Part shown: piece after piece, positions 1-5,458 of the stretch | Numbering within the stretch: the first letter of the stretch is position 1 | Layout: each line of letters begins with the position of its first letter | Assembly (NCBI GenBank): GCA_007116095.1 | Contig: SKJD01000131.1 | Coordinates: 1 to 5,458 of the forward strand | Length of the DNA: 5,458 bases | Direction of reading: 5' to 3' | DNA from: Candidatus Hydrogenedentota bacterium | GTDB taxonomy: Bacteria > Hydrogenedentota > Hydrogenedentia > Hydrogenedentales > SCBR16-9 | Translations under genes and position numbers: made by a program | The notes under the pieces: generated by a model | The model's database searches: none | Told to the model about the DNA's origin: nothing | The model's input: only the letters and a program-made list of their open reading frames with translations

Positions 1-143
1 ATACCGGACATAGTATTACAGATATAGCGTATTCTGTCGGTTTTTCCGATAGCAATTATTTTGCGCGAAAATTCAATAAGCAATACAGTGTTAGTCCTAG
101 AACCTACCGAAAAAATGCATTGAATCGCTCATCAGATATATAA
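1..143 (+). CDS. AraC-family transcriptional regulator, C-terminal end (5' truncated by window edge)
   Basis: Reading from base 3, 46 codons and a TAA stop (141-143) give the second helix-turn-helix of an AraC/XylS DNA-binding domain. The sequence shows an 'ITDIAYSVGFSDSNYFARKF' segment followed by 'SVSPRTYRK', which matches the family pattern of IA..vGF.d.sYF.r.Fkk..G.sP..YR. In this family the domain binds promoter DNA as a transcription regulator. The effector-binding part, if any, lies outside the window, so the signal and targets are unknown. Hand-counted GC is about 35%, with AT-rich codons (AAT, AAA, ATA, TTT), clearly lower than the genes to the right, which hints at acquisition by transfer. 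The next gene starts 660 bp away across a repeat region, so the two are unlikely to share an operon. The family call is firm; the specific gene is not identifiable. Confidence 0.9.
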   Translation, partial: TGHSITDIAYSVGFSDSNYFARKFNKQYSVSPRTYRKNALNRSSDI

Positions 144-192
144 AGGGTGTCGTTCTGATATTATCGCTTGAGTCGATTCGTTATGTGGAGTA

Positions 193-231
193 GCGAACTT
201 TAGTTCGCCCTTCGTGCAAAAGCACGAAGGG
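193..231. repeat. Two abutting perfect hairpins
   Basis: GCGAAC (193-198) pairs with GTTCGC (203-208) across a TTTA loop. Directly after it, CCCTTCGTGC (208-217) pairs with GCACGAAGGG (222-231) across an AAAA loop, and the two stems share base 208. Neither is followed by a T-run on either strand, so they do not look like intrinsic terminators. The back-to-back palindromes, next to further repeat modules, fit the edge of a dispersed non-coding element (REP- or MITE-like). That class is inferred; the pairing is seen directly. Confidence 0.75.
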
Positions 232-291
232 AAGAGGAAGGCAATCGCCCAGCTTGCCAATAGTTCCGACGCAAAGCTGCGTAACCAGCCC

Positions 292-312
292 CGTCATTCC
301 TGCGCAGGCAGG
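292..312 (-). repeat. 21-bp palindromic dispersed repeat, copy 1 (inverted)
   Basis: This stretch is the exact reverse complement of bases 601-621. Its core CCTGCGCAGG (299-308) is itself a perfect 10-bp palindrome. The GTCATTCCTGCGCAGGCAGG-type sequence is a short interspersed intergenic repeat I recognise from several proteobacterial genomes, but I cannot count copies here. It is called minus only relative to copy 2. Confidence 0.8.
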
Positions 313-367
313 TAACCAGATTCTCGACGGCAGTGTGATCACGGATGATTATAGCGCGCCAATTTTT

Positions 368-396
368 TAACGCAAAGACGCAAAGACGTAGCGTTA
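368..396. repeat. Tandem ACGCAAAG 8-mer inside a 6-bp inverted repeat
   Basis: ACGCAAAG occurs twice in a row (370-377 and 378-385), followed by a partial third unit ACG (386-388). The tract is bracketed by TAACGC (368-373) and GCGTTA (391-396), which can pair. Similar 'aacgcaaagacgcaaag' stretches are common in dispersed intergenic repeats of diverse bacteria, so I read this as one module of the repeat mosaic rather than a gene. Confidence 0.6.
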
Positions 397-435
397 CCGG
401 ATATCGTTGCTCCGAAGGAGCTGAGCTAAATACAG

Positions 436-477
436 CCCAGGGTTGGACTTGGCCGCAAGGGCAAGGCCTACCCTGGG
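436..477. repeat. Imperfect long hairpin
   Basis: CCCAGGG (436-442) pairs with CCCTGGG (471-477). Inside it, GG and CTTG on the left can pair with CAAG and CC on the right, leaving a small GC-rich loop. No T-tract follows on either strand. It sits between the two 21-bp repeat copies and looks like another module of the same repeat mosaic. Confidence 0.6.
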
Positions 478-600
478 TAAGCGATACCACTTCCGCTACG
501 CTGAAAGCGTTGCCTAAACGGTTGCGCTATATGCTGCGACCACTGCGCGGTCAGGCGGTAATATGGCCGAGGGCAGTAGACGTTCAAACGTGCCTGGATT

Positions 601-621
601 CCTGCCTGCGCAGGAATGACG
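601..621 (+). repeat. 21-bp palindromic dispersed repeat, copy 2
   Basis: This is an exact inverted copy of 292-312 with the palindromic core CCTGCGCAGG at 605-614. The two copies enclose 288 bp (313-600) carrying the tandem 8-mer and the long hairpin, so the whole could be one composite element or two independent insertions of the same repeat. Confidence 0.8.
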
Positions 622-793
622 ATTTAGGGTTTCTCAGGTGTTTTATTGAAAAAATCACGGATTTTTACACCAATAGTCTTTATCGCTCCACTGAAAGGGG
701 AAAACGATTCGAAAATGCCTGATAATGTATTTACCTGGCAGTAATATCAAAACTACATAAAAAAATTTTACACACCACAAAAAAAGTTATTGC

Positions 794-797
794 GGAG
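794..797 (+). promoter_or_regulatory. Shine-Dalgarno site for the 46-residue ORF
   Basis: GGAG lies six bases upstream of the ATG at 804. It is the best ribosome binding site on the plus strand of this region. It supports translation of the small ORF as the first gene of the coupled pair. Confidence 0.7.
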
Positions 798-803
798 AAT
801 TAT

Positions 804-944
804 ATGCGGAATGCAATCCGGCGTTTACGTCGGGAACAGCGGTTATCGGTATTGCTTTGGACATTGCTGCTGCTGGGCTGGTTGTTGCTGAGCGGCTGGC
901 TGGCGCAAGCATCAACGACAACCATTGGAACACTATATCCATGA
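804..944 (+). CDS. Small single-span membrane or secreted protein (46 aa), unassigned
   Basis: The frame starts at an ATG with GGAG six bases upstream and ends at a TGA that overlaps the next gene's ATG (ATGA at 941-944). The product has a strongly basic N-terminus (MRNAIRRLRREQR, residues 1-13). A very hydrophobic Leu/Trp-rich span follows (about 14-33), then a short polar tail. This is either a signal-anchor protein with its N-terminus in the cytoplasm or a signal peptide. An A-Q-A motif at 34-36 would fit signal peptidase I cleavage and leave a ten-residue peptide. The overlapping stop and start argue that it is real and made together with the large membrane protein downstream, perhaps as an accessory subunit. 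I recognise no family. The main alternative is a leader ORF serving only to couple translation. Confidence 0.65.
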   Translation: MRNAIRRLRREQRLSVLLWTLLLLGWLLLSGWLAQASTTTIGTLYP

Positions 945-2935
945 AAGCAGCGCCCAGCCTGCATCTCACCGAATGGGAAACCGCGCCCAAATCCGCGCCG
1001 CCCTTACCCGGTGCTTCCAGACTCATGCTGCTCCTGGCCTTCGCCTGGCCTTGGCAGGCCCTGCAAATACTCCCGGCGCTCAATATGTACCTGGACATGC
1101 TCCTCACGCTCGGGATTATCCTGTTGTGCCTGGCGTCGCTGTGGCGGGAACGTTGTTGCCTCGGGCATTTTGACCTGCTCTGGCCAGCCCTGGGTCTGGT
1201 CGTGGGGATAATGTTCCTTCGACCAGCCAACTGGGGCCACCTGCTGCTGGTATTGCTCCTGTTCCTGGCCGTGCTCCAACTCCGGCCCGGCAGGGCGCTG
1301 GTATTGCGCTGCTTCTGGCTCTCTCTCCTTGCCGGCGCGGGAGCCGCATTGATAACGGTCCTTGGTAATGGGGTCGGCATGTTCCCAACTGATTTCCAGG
1401 TGGATGCGCAAGTCCTATCCCTGAGCGCCAACATCATTCATGGTAGTGAATTCGGCACGTTTTTGGCCGACTCCCAGGCGGACACATCGGCCGTCACCTA
1501 CAGCGCCTACAGCCTGAACGACGCCCTGTGGCTACACGGCTTCGGCATGATCCTGGGACTTGCGCTAACAATGGCCCTGGGGCGTGGGGGAGAGGGCGCC
1601 TTGGGAAAGTCCTGGGCCCTGCGGGCAATGGCGCTCTTTTGCACCATCTGTCACGCTCTGGCGTTATATACTGGTTTCGAAACCACTACGCTTGTGGGGC
1701 TGCCCCAACCCGCTGCACTACCCTGGCCGATATTGTTGTTGCTGCTGCTCGCCCTGTATCTTCCGGCGCGGATTGCGGCGAAGATGCTGATTTCATGTAA
1801 GCTGGATTTCCAGGGCTTGCAACCAATCTTCCTGCTGCTTCTCGGCTTAGGAACGCTGGCGACACTGCTTCTAGGGCGTTTACCCGGCATTGAAGGCGCT
1901 TTGTTGTTGGGATGGAGTGCCGCCTATGCGGAGCCCGGCAAACCACGTCCGGATAGCGTAGGGACACGCCTGGCTTATCTCCCGCTGCTCATGCTACCCC
2001 TGATTCTCTGGAATCTCCTCTTCGTTTCGGAGCAGAACACCCGTGATCCCCGTCATTACGCCGCACGCTATCAACAGGACCTGGCCACCGGTCAGTCTGA
2101 ACACGCCAAGGCCCGGCTGCTATACCTGCATCATCACTTTCCCGAAGAACGCCGCTGCGCCTGGCTTCTGGCGTTGCATTCGCTGCAAGAAGAAGCACCA
2201 GAGGCAGCCTCTCGCTACCTAAGCCGCGCCGCCACTCCCGGTACCCAACGTTATCTCCTGTCGCCACCCGGTTCCAATGCGATGGAGTCTGCGCTGGTGC
2301 GCCTGCGCGACGCCCTGTCGGGCCTGGCGCCGGAATCACGCGGGCTCGCCTATGAGCGCGCGCTCATGGGTATGGGTCGCAGCAACGATGCCTGGGCTTC
2401 ATTGCGACTGCGTGCGGAGGCCCTGCGCACGGCGCCATTCCCGGCGACACTGGATCAGCCGTCACAACAGGATATACTGCGTCGTTCCCTGCAGAACGCA
2501 TTCCGGGACCAGTTGGGCGCCGGAGAAGAGGTAAGCATGCCGGACTGGGATGCGGCGCAATGGCTGGCGGCGTTCGAAGTGGTGGGGGGACGCCGGGTCG
2601 CCACGCCATGGCACGAAGGCATACGAAGTCCGCTGCTACTTTGGTGGCAATTGACTTCGGAAGCGCATCGCCTGGACCTGTACCCCCTGGGTGAGCGCAG
2701 GAAATATCAGCGGCCTGTAGCGGACGAATACCAAGTTCTGAAAGCCCCGCCGACATTGCAGTCGCTGGAATCCGGAAACATGTTGGTCCTGCAATTATCA
2801 ACGCCTACCGAAGCGGCAATTGCGACATTGGCAATTCCCCAAAGCGAAAGCACCATTTTCCTGGACATGCAACCCGTAGCGCCAGCAACGGGGGACTGGC
2901 TCCAGCAAGGCTGGTTGTGCTACCCGGCGGAGTAA
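941..2935 (+). CDS. Polytopic membrane protein with large soluble C-terminal region, unassigned (664 aa)
   Basis: I start at ATG 941 because it overlaps the stop of the preceding small gene (ATGA). The frame stays open back to 857, but that start has no ribosome site and would lie inside the small gene. About ten or eleven hydrophobic spans fill residues 26-362, roughly at 26-44, 50-67, 79-93, 99-113, 120-141, 196-213, 225-243, 261-280, 294-311, 315-329 and 345-362. A hydrophilic loop at about 142-195 separates spans five and six. Residues 363-664 are soluble; 370-545 are rich in Ala/Leu/Arg helices that could be degenerate TPR-like repeats, and the last 60 residues look more strand-like. Many spans, one large loop and a helical tail recall O-antigen ligase/polymerase-type envelope proteins, but I see no diagnostic motif, so that is only a suggestion. 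It ends 8 bp before the convergent antiporter gene. Confidence 0.85.
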   Translation: MKAAPSLHLTEWETAPKSAPPLPGASRLMLLLAFAWPWQALQILPALNMYLDMLLTLGIILLCLASLWRERCCLGHFDLLWPALGLVVGIMFLRPANWGHLLLVLLLFLAVLQLRPGRALVLRCFWLSLLAGAGAALITVLGNGVGMFPTDFQVDAQVLSLSANIIHGSEFGTFLADSQADTSAVTYSAYSLNDALWLHGFGMILGLALTMALGRGGEGALGKSWALRAMALFCTICHALALYTGFETTTLVGLPQPAALPWPILLLLLLALYLPARIAAKMLISCKLDFQGLQPIFLLLLGLGTLATLLLGRLPGIEGALLLGWSAAYAEPGKPRPDSVGTRLAYLPLLMLPLILWNLLFVSEQNTRDPRHYAARYQQDLATGQSEHAKARLLYLHHHFPEERRCAWLLALHSLQEEAPEAASRYLSRAATPGTQRYLLSPPGSNAMESALVRLRDALSGLAPESRGLAYERALMGMGRSNDAWASLRLRAEALRTAPFPATLDQPSQQDILRRSLQNAFRDQLGAGEEVSMPDWDAAQWLAAFEVVGGRRVATPWHEGIRSPLLLWWQLTSEAHRLDLYPLGERRKYQRPVADEYQVLKAPPTLQSLESGNMLVLQLSTPTEAAIATLAIPQSESTIFLDMQPVAPATGDWLQQGWLCYPAE

Positions 2936-2943
2936 GCCAATAA

Positions 2944-4647
2944 TTAGTCTTCCGTGATAATCGTCTTGAGCACCGTCCACATGCCTTCAGCGCCCTCGGC
3001 ATGGCGCAGGGCTTCGCGGTTGGCAGGATTGCGCATGGCCGAAGCGATGGCGCGCAGAATACGGACCTGATCATCGGCCTCGCCACGCGGCGTCAAAATC
3101 AGGAAGAGCAACTCAGCCGGTTTGTCATCGGCGGAGTTCCAGTCCAAACCGCTCTGAGAGCGTCCTACCACAACCAACGGCGACTCCAGGTCTTCAAGGC
3201 GTGCATGGGGCACGGCAATCCCCGCCTCCAAGGCAGTGCCCATATCACGCTCCCGTGCCAGTACTTCCGACACGACATGTTCTTCCGAGAGTTCCGGGAG
3301 CACCCCGGCCGCATTCCGGCAGAGCTGGGCGATAGCATCGTCTCGTGAGTCAGCGTCAATAACAGGTAGCAATGCCTCCCGCCGGAAAAAGCGGAAAACA
3401 TTGTCTTTTTTACTTTTGTTTAATGACATCTTCATCCAGGGCGCCAGGATGATGGAGGAGAAGATGGCGCCAAAGACAATCGCGATGAAAACCGTCTCGG
3501 TGATGACATTGTATTCCAACGCGACCATGCCCACGACAATCTGCATTTCTCCGCCGGGCACGTGCGCTATCGAAATCAAGCCGCTATGTTCCCGGGATTG
3601 CCCGGAAAGCCGCACACCGACCCAGGCGCCGATATAGCGGCCTGCGATACCCAGCAGCAGCAGGAAGACGACGAGAAAGAGGTCGAATCCCGCTATAAAA
3701 TCGATATGTATGCCAATACTGGCGAAGAAAAGCGGTACTAGCACCGCACGCACCATCTGCGATATCACATGTCGGGTGCTTGCTGACAAGGCCTTTGAGT
3801 CGCCAGCCATAATGCCGGCGATGAAGAAGCCGAAGAGCGCATGGATACCAATTTTCAGCGTGATGGCGCCGCCTAAGAGGCCGAGGCAACAGATAAAGGT
3901 GAGGGAGCTGCCCGGCTCCGGCATTTTCAGGCGGTGCATCAACACAATGGCCTGATGAGTCAGCTTGCGTCCGATGGTAAGGAAGAGCCCGGCAAAAAGC
4001 AGCGTGGTGAATAGCACCGTCACGATTTCGCTTGCGGACATGCCCTGATCGGTGGTGGTGCCCAGGATAATAGCGAAAACCACCCAGCCCGTGATGTCGT
4101 TGATGGTTAACGCACAGACAATCAGGAGACCGACGTCGGTTTTGTAAATGTTTAGCTCCTGCAAGGCGCGGACGGTTACCGGCAGGGCGCTGATGGTCAG
4201 GATGGTGGCGACAAACAAGGCAAAAATGATGCGCTGATCCGGGTGTACCAGGTAATGGCTGGGGAGAAAGAGCACCGGAATGAAGGCAATCACAATCGGT
4301 ATCAGCAAATCAGCCATCGAGATAACCATCGCGTCTTTCTTTTGACGCCAGGCGCTGGAGAGATCGGTTTCAAGACCGCTCACGAGCAGGAAGAAGAGTA
4401 TGCCTAGCCAGGCGATGGACTCCAACATGGCCTGCTGCATCGGATCATCGGGAAATAGCATCGCATGCAGAGCGGGCAAACCACGGCCAAGGATGGTTGG
4501 CCCAAGCAGCACCCCGACCAGGATTTCCGCCGTAATGGCGGGTTGGCCGAAACGCGTGAAGAGCAGCCCCAAACTGCGTGAAAGTCCCAGCAACAGCAAA
4601 ATCTGCAGGACAAATATAAACAGATGTGATTCGCTAAGCTGATGCAT
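2944..4647 (-). CDS. CPA2-type cation:proton antiporter fused to a PTS EIIA (PtsN-like) domain (567 aa)
   Basis: The protein should exchange a monovalent cation (Na+ or K+) for protons across the inner membrane. Residues about 8-404 form a Na+/H+ exchanger domain of some 12-13 spans, with family landmarks QPAITAEILVGVLLGP (35-50), SGLETDL (90-96), an Asn-Asp pair at 183-184 in TINDITGW, LVPLFFASIGIHID (303-316), Arg337 in GRYIGAW and HVPGGEMQIVVG (362-373). A basic linker (411-423) leads to an EIIA type-2 domain (about 425-567) with the phospho-histidine motif GIAVPHAR, active-site His481. In EIIA-Ntr proteins this histidine takes phosphate from the PTS chain, and EIIA-Ntr is known to control potassium transport in enterobacteria. 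Control of antiport by phosphorylation is therefore a reasonable inference. The ATG is preceded by a purine-rich GGGGAA about five bases away, and no better start exists. Length fits such fusions. The transported ion is not determined. Confidence 0.93.
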   Translation of the reverse strand: MHQLSESHLFIFVLQILLLLGLSRSLGLLFTRFGQPAITAEILVGVLLGPTILGRGLPALHAMLFPDDPMQQAMLESIAWLGILFFLLVSGLETDLSSAWRQKKDAMVISMADLLIPIVIAFIPVLFLPSHYLVHPDQRIIFALFVATILTISALPVTVRALQELNIYKTDVGLLIVCALTINDITGWVVFAIILGTTTDQGMSASEIVTVLFTTLLFAGLFLTIGRKLTHQAIVLMHRLKMPEPGSSLTFICCLGLLGGAITLKIGIHALFGFFIAGIMAGDSKALSASTRHVISQMVRAVLVPLFFASIGIHIDFIAGFDLFLVVFLLLLGIAGRYIGAWVGVRLSGQSREHSGLISIAHVPGGEMQIVVGMVALEYNVITETVFIAIVFGAIFSSIILAPWMKMSLNKSKKDNVFRFFRREALLPVIDADSRDDAIAQLCRNAAGVLPELSEEHVVSEVLARERDMGTALEAGIAVPHARLEDLESPLVVVGRSQSGLDWNSADDKPAELLFLILTPRGEADDQVRILRAIASAMRNPANREALRHAEGAEGMWTVLKTIITED

Positions 4648-4698
4648 GAAATTCCCCGGTTATTGCTCCTGTGTAGCGCATTCCGGCCCCATAAACAC

Positions 4699-4763
4699 TG
4701 CAAGCAAACAGGATTGCCAAACTACCTTTTATTGTAAGTGTAAGCCAAAAAAGGTGCAAGCAA
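4699..4763. repeat. Short direct and inverted repeats flanking the antiporter promoter
   Basis: TGCAAGCAA occurs at 4699-4707 and again at 4755-4763, the second copy overlapping the -35 box. GGATTGC (4711-4717) is also the inverse of GCAATCC (4760-4766). The arrangement could be paired regulator sites around the promoter, but the motifs are short and chance is not excluded. Confidence 0.3.
4731..4759 (-). promoter_or_regulatory. Sigma70-type promoter for the antiporter gene
   Basis: On the minus strand TTGCAC (4754-4759) is followed after exactly 17 bp by TACAAT (4731-4736). These match four of six and five of six consensus bases. Transcription would start near 4724 and leave a leader of about 77 nt before the ATG at 4647. 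The promoter lies downstream of the clpP terminator, so the antiporter has its own transcription unit. Confidence 0.7.
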
Positions 4764-4781
4764 TCCAAATGTTGGGTCTCA

Positions 4782-4839
4782 GTCAGGGAGCTTTGCCCGA
4801 ACGCAAAGCGGCACGGCAGAAGCAACCCGAGCCCCTGAC
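4782..4839. other. Possible folded element between clpP terminator and antiporter promoter
   Basis: GTCAGGG (4782-4788) pairs with CCCTGAC (4833-4839) as an outer 7-bp stem. Inside, CTTTGC (4791-4796) pairs with GCAAAG (4803-4808) as a separate hairpin. There is no T-tract on either strand and no clear promoter of its own. It could be part of the clpP 3' region read through the terminator, or have no function. Confidence 0.3.
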
Positions 4840-4845
4840 ACAGGC

Positions 4846-4890
4846 AATAAAAACCCCTTTTCGCGGGGCTGTCGACCGCGCAAAAAGGGG
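4846..4890 (-). terminator. Rho-independent terminator of clpP
   Basis: Read on the minus strand, a long stem forms from 4883-4890 plus 4876-4880 pairing with 4854-4866, with a two-base bulge (4881-4882) and a nine-base loop. It is followed at once by TTTTTATT (4853 down to 4846). A shorter alternative, CCCC GCGAAAA GGGG then TTTTT, ends at the same T-run. It lies about 88 bp after the clpP stop and upstream of the antiporter promoter, separating the two genes. There is no T-run on the plus side. Confidence 0.85.
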
Positions 4891-4978
4891 GAAAACTACA
4901 TTATCTTCAAACTAATACACATTGAACTTCATAGACACAAGACCACAACCAGTAACGGTCACCTTCTTATTTTTTCTA

Positions 4979-5458
4979 CTACTTTTCTCGCTCCAGAATC
5001 TCGTCAATGAGGCCGTATTCCTTGGCTTCCTTGGCGCCCATGAAGAAATCCCGGTCGCTGTCCCGGTGAATCACATCGATGCTCTGTCCAGTGTGATTGA
5101 CCAGTATCTCATCGAGCATTTCGCCAATGCGAATGATTTCCTTCGCCTGAATATCGATATCCGAGGCCTGGCCTTGCACCCCACCGGCCACCTGATGCAA
5201 CAGGAAGCGGGAGTAGGGGAGGGCAAAACGTTTGCCCTTCGTACCCGCCGCCATCAATACGGCGCCCATGCTGGCCGCCTGGCCCAGACAGATCGTCGTG
5301 ATCTCGGGTTTAATGAATTGCATCGTGTCATAAATCGCCAGACCGGCGGTTACACTACCGCCCGGCGAATTGATGTACAGGTTGATGTCTTTGTCCGGGT
5401 CTTCCGCTTCCAGAAACAGCAACTGGGCGATGACATAGCTTGAAACATAGTCGTCAAT
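4979..5458 (-). CDS. clpP: ATP-dependent Clp protease proteolytic subunit, N-terminus cut by window edge
   Basis: This is the serine peptidase that forms the two-ring chamber degrading proteins fed in by ClpX or ClpA in the cytoplasm. The visible 159 residues begin [12 protein letters not shown] at the window edge and end EREK before a TAG stop. An internal TTG at 5422 is not the start, because the conserved sequence continues upstream of it. Landmarks are [12 protein letters not shown] (visible residues 28-39), the nucleophile Ser63 in GQAASMGA, His88 in LLHQVAGG and Asp137 in DSDRDFF. The Ser-His and His-Asp spacings (25 and 49) equal those of E. coli ClpP, so the triad is intact. About 40-45 N-terminal residues, including any propeptide, lie outside the window. 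Downstream comes a terminator and then the antiporter, so clpX does not follow as it does in many proteobacteria. The usual Pro after HQ is Val here, which may point to a divergent or second ClpP. Confidence 0.96.
   Translation of the reverse strand: MDDYVSSYVIAQLLFLEAEDPDKDINLYINSPGGSVTAGLAIYDTMQFIKPEITTICLGQAASMGAVLMAAGTKGKRFALPYSRFLLHQVAGGVQGQASDIDIQAKEIIRIGEMLDEILVNHTGQSIDVIHRDSDRDFFMGAKEAKEYGLIDEILEREK

Larger units (their letters stand above)
144..803. other. Intergenic region of repeats and AT-rich leader, no credible gene
   Basis: Between the regulator stop and the ATG at 804 I find no convincing gene. Open frames exist on both strands (about 96 and 125 codons), but they run through palindromes and repeat-like modules, lack a good ribosome binding site and resemble no family. 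Bases about 190-621 hold hairpins, a tandem 8-mer and two inverted copies of a 21-bp repeat. Bases about 622-803 are AT-rich and should contain the promoter of the downstream pair, although no well-formed -35/-10 pair stands out. A small hairpin (650-656 with 660-666) lies in this leader. No T-tract terminator is evident after the regulator. Confidence 0.7.

Noticed and set aside
193..231. Intrinsic terminator for the AraC-family gene
   Set aside because: The stems are perfect, but no T-tract follows on the plus strand.
370..388. CRISPR-like or VNTR array
   Set aside because: There are only two and a half adjacent 8-bp units, with no spacers and no cas genes.
200..490. Minus-strand open frame of 96 codons
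   Set aside because: Its translation follows the same palindromic modules and has the look of repeat-derived spurious proteins.
345..722. Plus-strand open frame of 125 codons in the repeat region
   Set aside because: It runs through the tandem 8-mer, the long hairpin and a 21-bp repeat copy, has no convincing ribosome site and resembles no protein family.
646..760. Promoter for the coupled pair
   Set aside because: TTGAAA (646-651) lacks a -10 at suitable spacing, and TTACCT/TACATA (731-736, 754-759) match consensus at only about half the positions; a promoter must exist nearby but I cannot place it.
857..940. Upstream extension of the 664-aa protein
   Set aside because: The extra residues are read from within the small gene, there is no ribosome site before 857, and the ATGA overlap at 941 is a better start.
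787..1437. Minus-strand 216-codon frame opposite the membrane protein
   Set aside because: It is a shadow of the GC-rich coding strand, Arg/Ser/Pro-rich, with no recognisable domain.
4922..5443. Plus-strand 173-codon frame
   Set aside because: It lies antisense to clpP, whose conserved residues and catalytic triad fix the coding strand.

Overview
The window looks like a chromosomal segment of a moderately GC-rich proteobacterium. The ClpP and the antiporter read as proteobacterial-type proteins, and the long coding regions are clearly GC-rich. A gamma-proteobacterial or Acidithiobacillus-like host is possible, but I cannot fix the taxon from the sequence alone.

Layout from left to right. 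Bases 1-143 hold the 3' end of an AraC-family transcription regulator, which is AT-rich (about 35% GC by hand count) and unlike what follows. Bases 144-803 hold no credible gene. About 430 bp of this is a mosaic of short palindromes and dispersed-repeat-like modules, including two 21-bp perfect copies of one palindromic repeat in opposite orientation, followed by an AT-rich leader. At 804-2935 there is a two-gene, translationally coupled plus-strand unit: a 46-residue single-span membrane (or signal-peptide) protein and a 664-residue polytopic membrane protein with a roughly 300-residue soluble, helix-rich tail. I can assign neither to a named family.

From 4647 down to 2944, on the minus strand and convergent with that unit (8 bp gap), lies a 567-residue CPA2-type cation:proton antiporter fused to a C-terminal PTS EIIA (PtsN-like) domain with a recognisable phospho-histidine motif. 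It has its own well-formed sigma70-type promoter (TTGCAC, 17 bp, TACAAT). Upstream of that, also on the minus strand, is clpP, the Clp protease proteolytic subunit. Its N-terminus runs off the right edge of the window, and it is closed by a Rho-independent terminator. clpP and the antiporter are therefore probably separate transcription units although they point the same way.

The most useful leads are the unassigned coupled membrane pair, the antiporter-EIIA fusion with an Asn-Asp ion-site motif, and the repeat mosaic. I see no CRISPR array, tRNA, rRNA or transposase gene.
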